A stretch of 64,000 bases of DNA, from the NCBI GenBank assembly GCA_963691715.1, contig OY829281.1, positions 1,550,001-1,614,000 on the forward strand. The letters run 5' to 3'. The notes under the pieces were generated by a model that worked only from the letters and a program-made list of their open reading frames with translations, made no database searches and was not told the origin of the DNA. The first letter of the stretch is position 1. Every line of letters begins with the position of its first letter. Positions 63,442 through 64,000 of the stretch are shown here, in pieces. Source of the DNA: HXMU1420-13 sp963691715 (lineage in GTDB: Bacteria > Bacteroidota > Rhodothermia > Balneolales > Balneolaceae). The position numbers and the translations under genes were made by a program.

Positions 63442-63830
63442 AGTACTTTATGTCCTAAGTAAAATTTTTCTCGAGCAGATATAACTAATACTCCATCCGA
63501 AAAAGAATCAACGCAATCAAGAATTAATCAATCATTAGTAATATTTGCTGGAGATATATTATTAAAATTCAATTGATCTATATAAGCTGCTTTTAATTTT
63601 GAAACTCCCATATTTATAATCTCTCCTGTTTGTGTTAATTCCAATGCATTATAACCAATAAAACCTTTGTACGTTTTTGTTTCATCATTATTAAGATATA
63701 TGCGGTATATTCTAGAAGACCCTAATGCAAATAGTTCGTCTTTTTTTAATTCAATTGCTCGGATCCATTCATCTTCTTTTTTAATTTGAATATCAATTTT
63801 ATGCCAATAATCGGCATTGTTATCAGAGGT
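63438..63830 (-). pseudogene. Decayed remnant of a propeller-like gene
   Basis: On the minus strand the frame after 63830 reads TSDNNADYWHKIDI, DEWIRAIELKKDELFALGSS and YNALELTQTGE, a pattern like a beta-propeller/BNR exported protein, then a TGA (63528-63530) after NITND. The same frame continues through VDSFSDGVLVISARE to TAA at 63438. It has no start codon: a TAA lies directly before TSDNN at 63831-63833, and a short out-of-frame MVYK just upstream would join it after one indel. So at least two lesions (stop and frameshift) are present, which makes true decay more likely than a single reading error. It follows the histidine kinase fragment on the same strand. Confidence 0.65.
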
Positions 63831-63934
63831 TTATAAACCATATTAGGATGCAACTATTATTAAAAAAAAGTGTGCTTTTCAAATGTCTGAACTTAATTAT
63901 CAACTACAGTAAAAGAATATGTTTTTCAAAAAAA

Positions 63935-64000
63935 TTAGTTGATTTTCGGTAATTCAATATAAAACTCAGTTCCAATATTTTCAGCACTTTCAACCCAAAT
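63935..64000 (-). CDS. Sensor histidine kinase, C-terminal end only
   Basis: Twenty-one codons (and stop TAA at 63935-63937) of a gene running off the right edge on the minus strand: IWVESAENIGTEFYIELPKIN. This is the final part of a HATPase_c domain (G3-like GTEF segment), the usual end of a sensor histidine kinase. Nothing more can be said from this window. Confidence 0.75.
   Translation of the reverse strand: MWVESAENIGTEFYIELPKIN

Overview
The window is AT-rich (hand counts near one third GC) and densely coded. It looks like a chromosomal segment of a Gram-negative, menaquinone-using aerobe of the Bacteroidota/Balneolota group. That placement is inferred from a three-gene sdhCAB with a single cytochrome b subunit, DUF2911 and DUF6992-type proteins, the ligase-associated Lhr helicase/PdeM/exonuclease/ATP-ligase set, an OprB-like porin and a TPR-CHAT protein. 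No rRNA, tRNA or CRISPR array was seen.

Layout. 1-8.7 kb: the end of a sugar/proton symporter, a CotH-kinase-like lipoprotein, a GNAT, threonine ammonia-lyase, a class V aminotransferase, a DUF2911 protein and a YqiJ/flotillin pair whose flotillin carries an in-frame TAG. 8.8-12.2 kb: sdhCAB. 12.4-19.4 kb: an IMPACT/YigZ protein, arsenite methyltransferase arsM overlapping a radical SAM gene, a PduO-type cobalamin adenosyltransferase, an SGNH-TPR protein, a phosphoglucosamine mutase and msrB. 19.5-22.7 kb: an SxtI/SxtK/SxtJ-like carbamoyltransferase operon split by a complete IS1595-type element with 18-bp inverted repeats and a perfect 8-bp target duplication. 22.8-28.7 kb: yicC-gmk-rpoZ-coaBC, a small exported protein, a lipase and an M20 hydrolase. 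28.7-34.2 kb (minus strand): surE, panB, fabZ, ubiE/menG, a broken histidine phosphatase, two unknown envelope proteins and a frameshifted comF. 34.3-39 kb: a RodZ-like protein, ligA and alanine dehydrogenase. 39-44.8 kb: acs, then the Lhr-like helicase and PdeM. 58.5-61.2 kb holds the other half of that repair set (exonuclease and ATP-dependent ligase).

The most unusual region is 44.8-50.9 kb. An ECF-type sigma factor (minus strand) faces away from four tandem 67-codon genes for near-identical small exported Cys/Pro-rich peptides (unit exactly 248 bp). These are followed by a large TPR-CHAT (caspase-like) protein with an export signal and C-terminal membrane anchor, and by a convergent anti-sigma-like TPR membrane protein. 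The same bipartite element, TGTAACAAA then CTCTT at fixed spacing, occurs twice before the peptide array and once before the anti-sigma-like gene. I infer an envelope signalling or effector module in which the sigma factor controls peptides, protease and its own regulator.

Between the two repair loci (51-58.4 kb) lie a TlpA-like thioredoxin lipoprotein, a GH3 hydrolase, an HD phosphohydrolase, a membrane-anchored SGNH protein, oxyR and a TPR histidine kinase. After 61.2 kb come an OprB-like porin, an AlkA-like glycosylase, a decayed propeller-like remnant and the last 21 codons of another histidine kinase. Five genes in the window are interrupted (three by single stops, one by a homopolymer frameshift, one a multiply broken remnant). 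This may be real decay or may partly reflect base-call errors.
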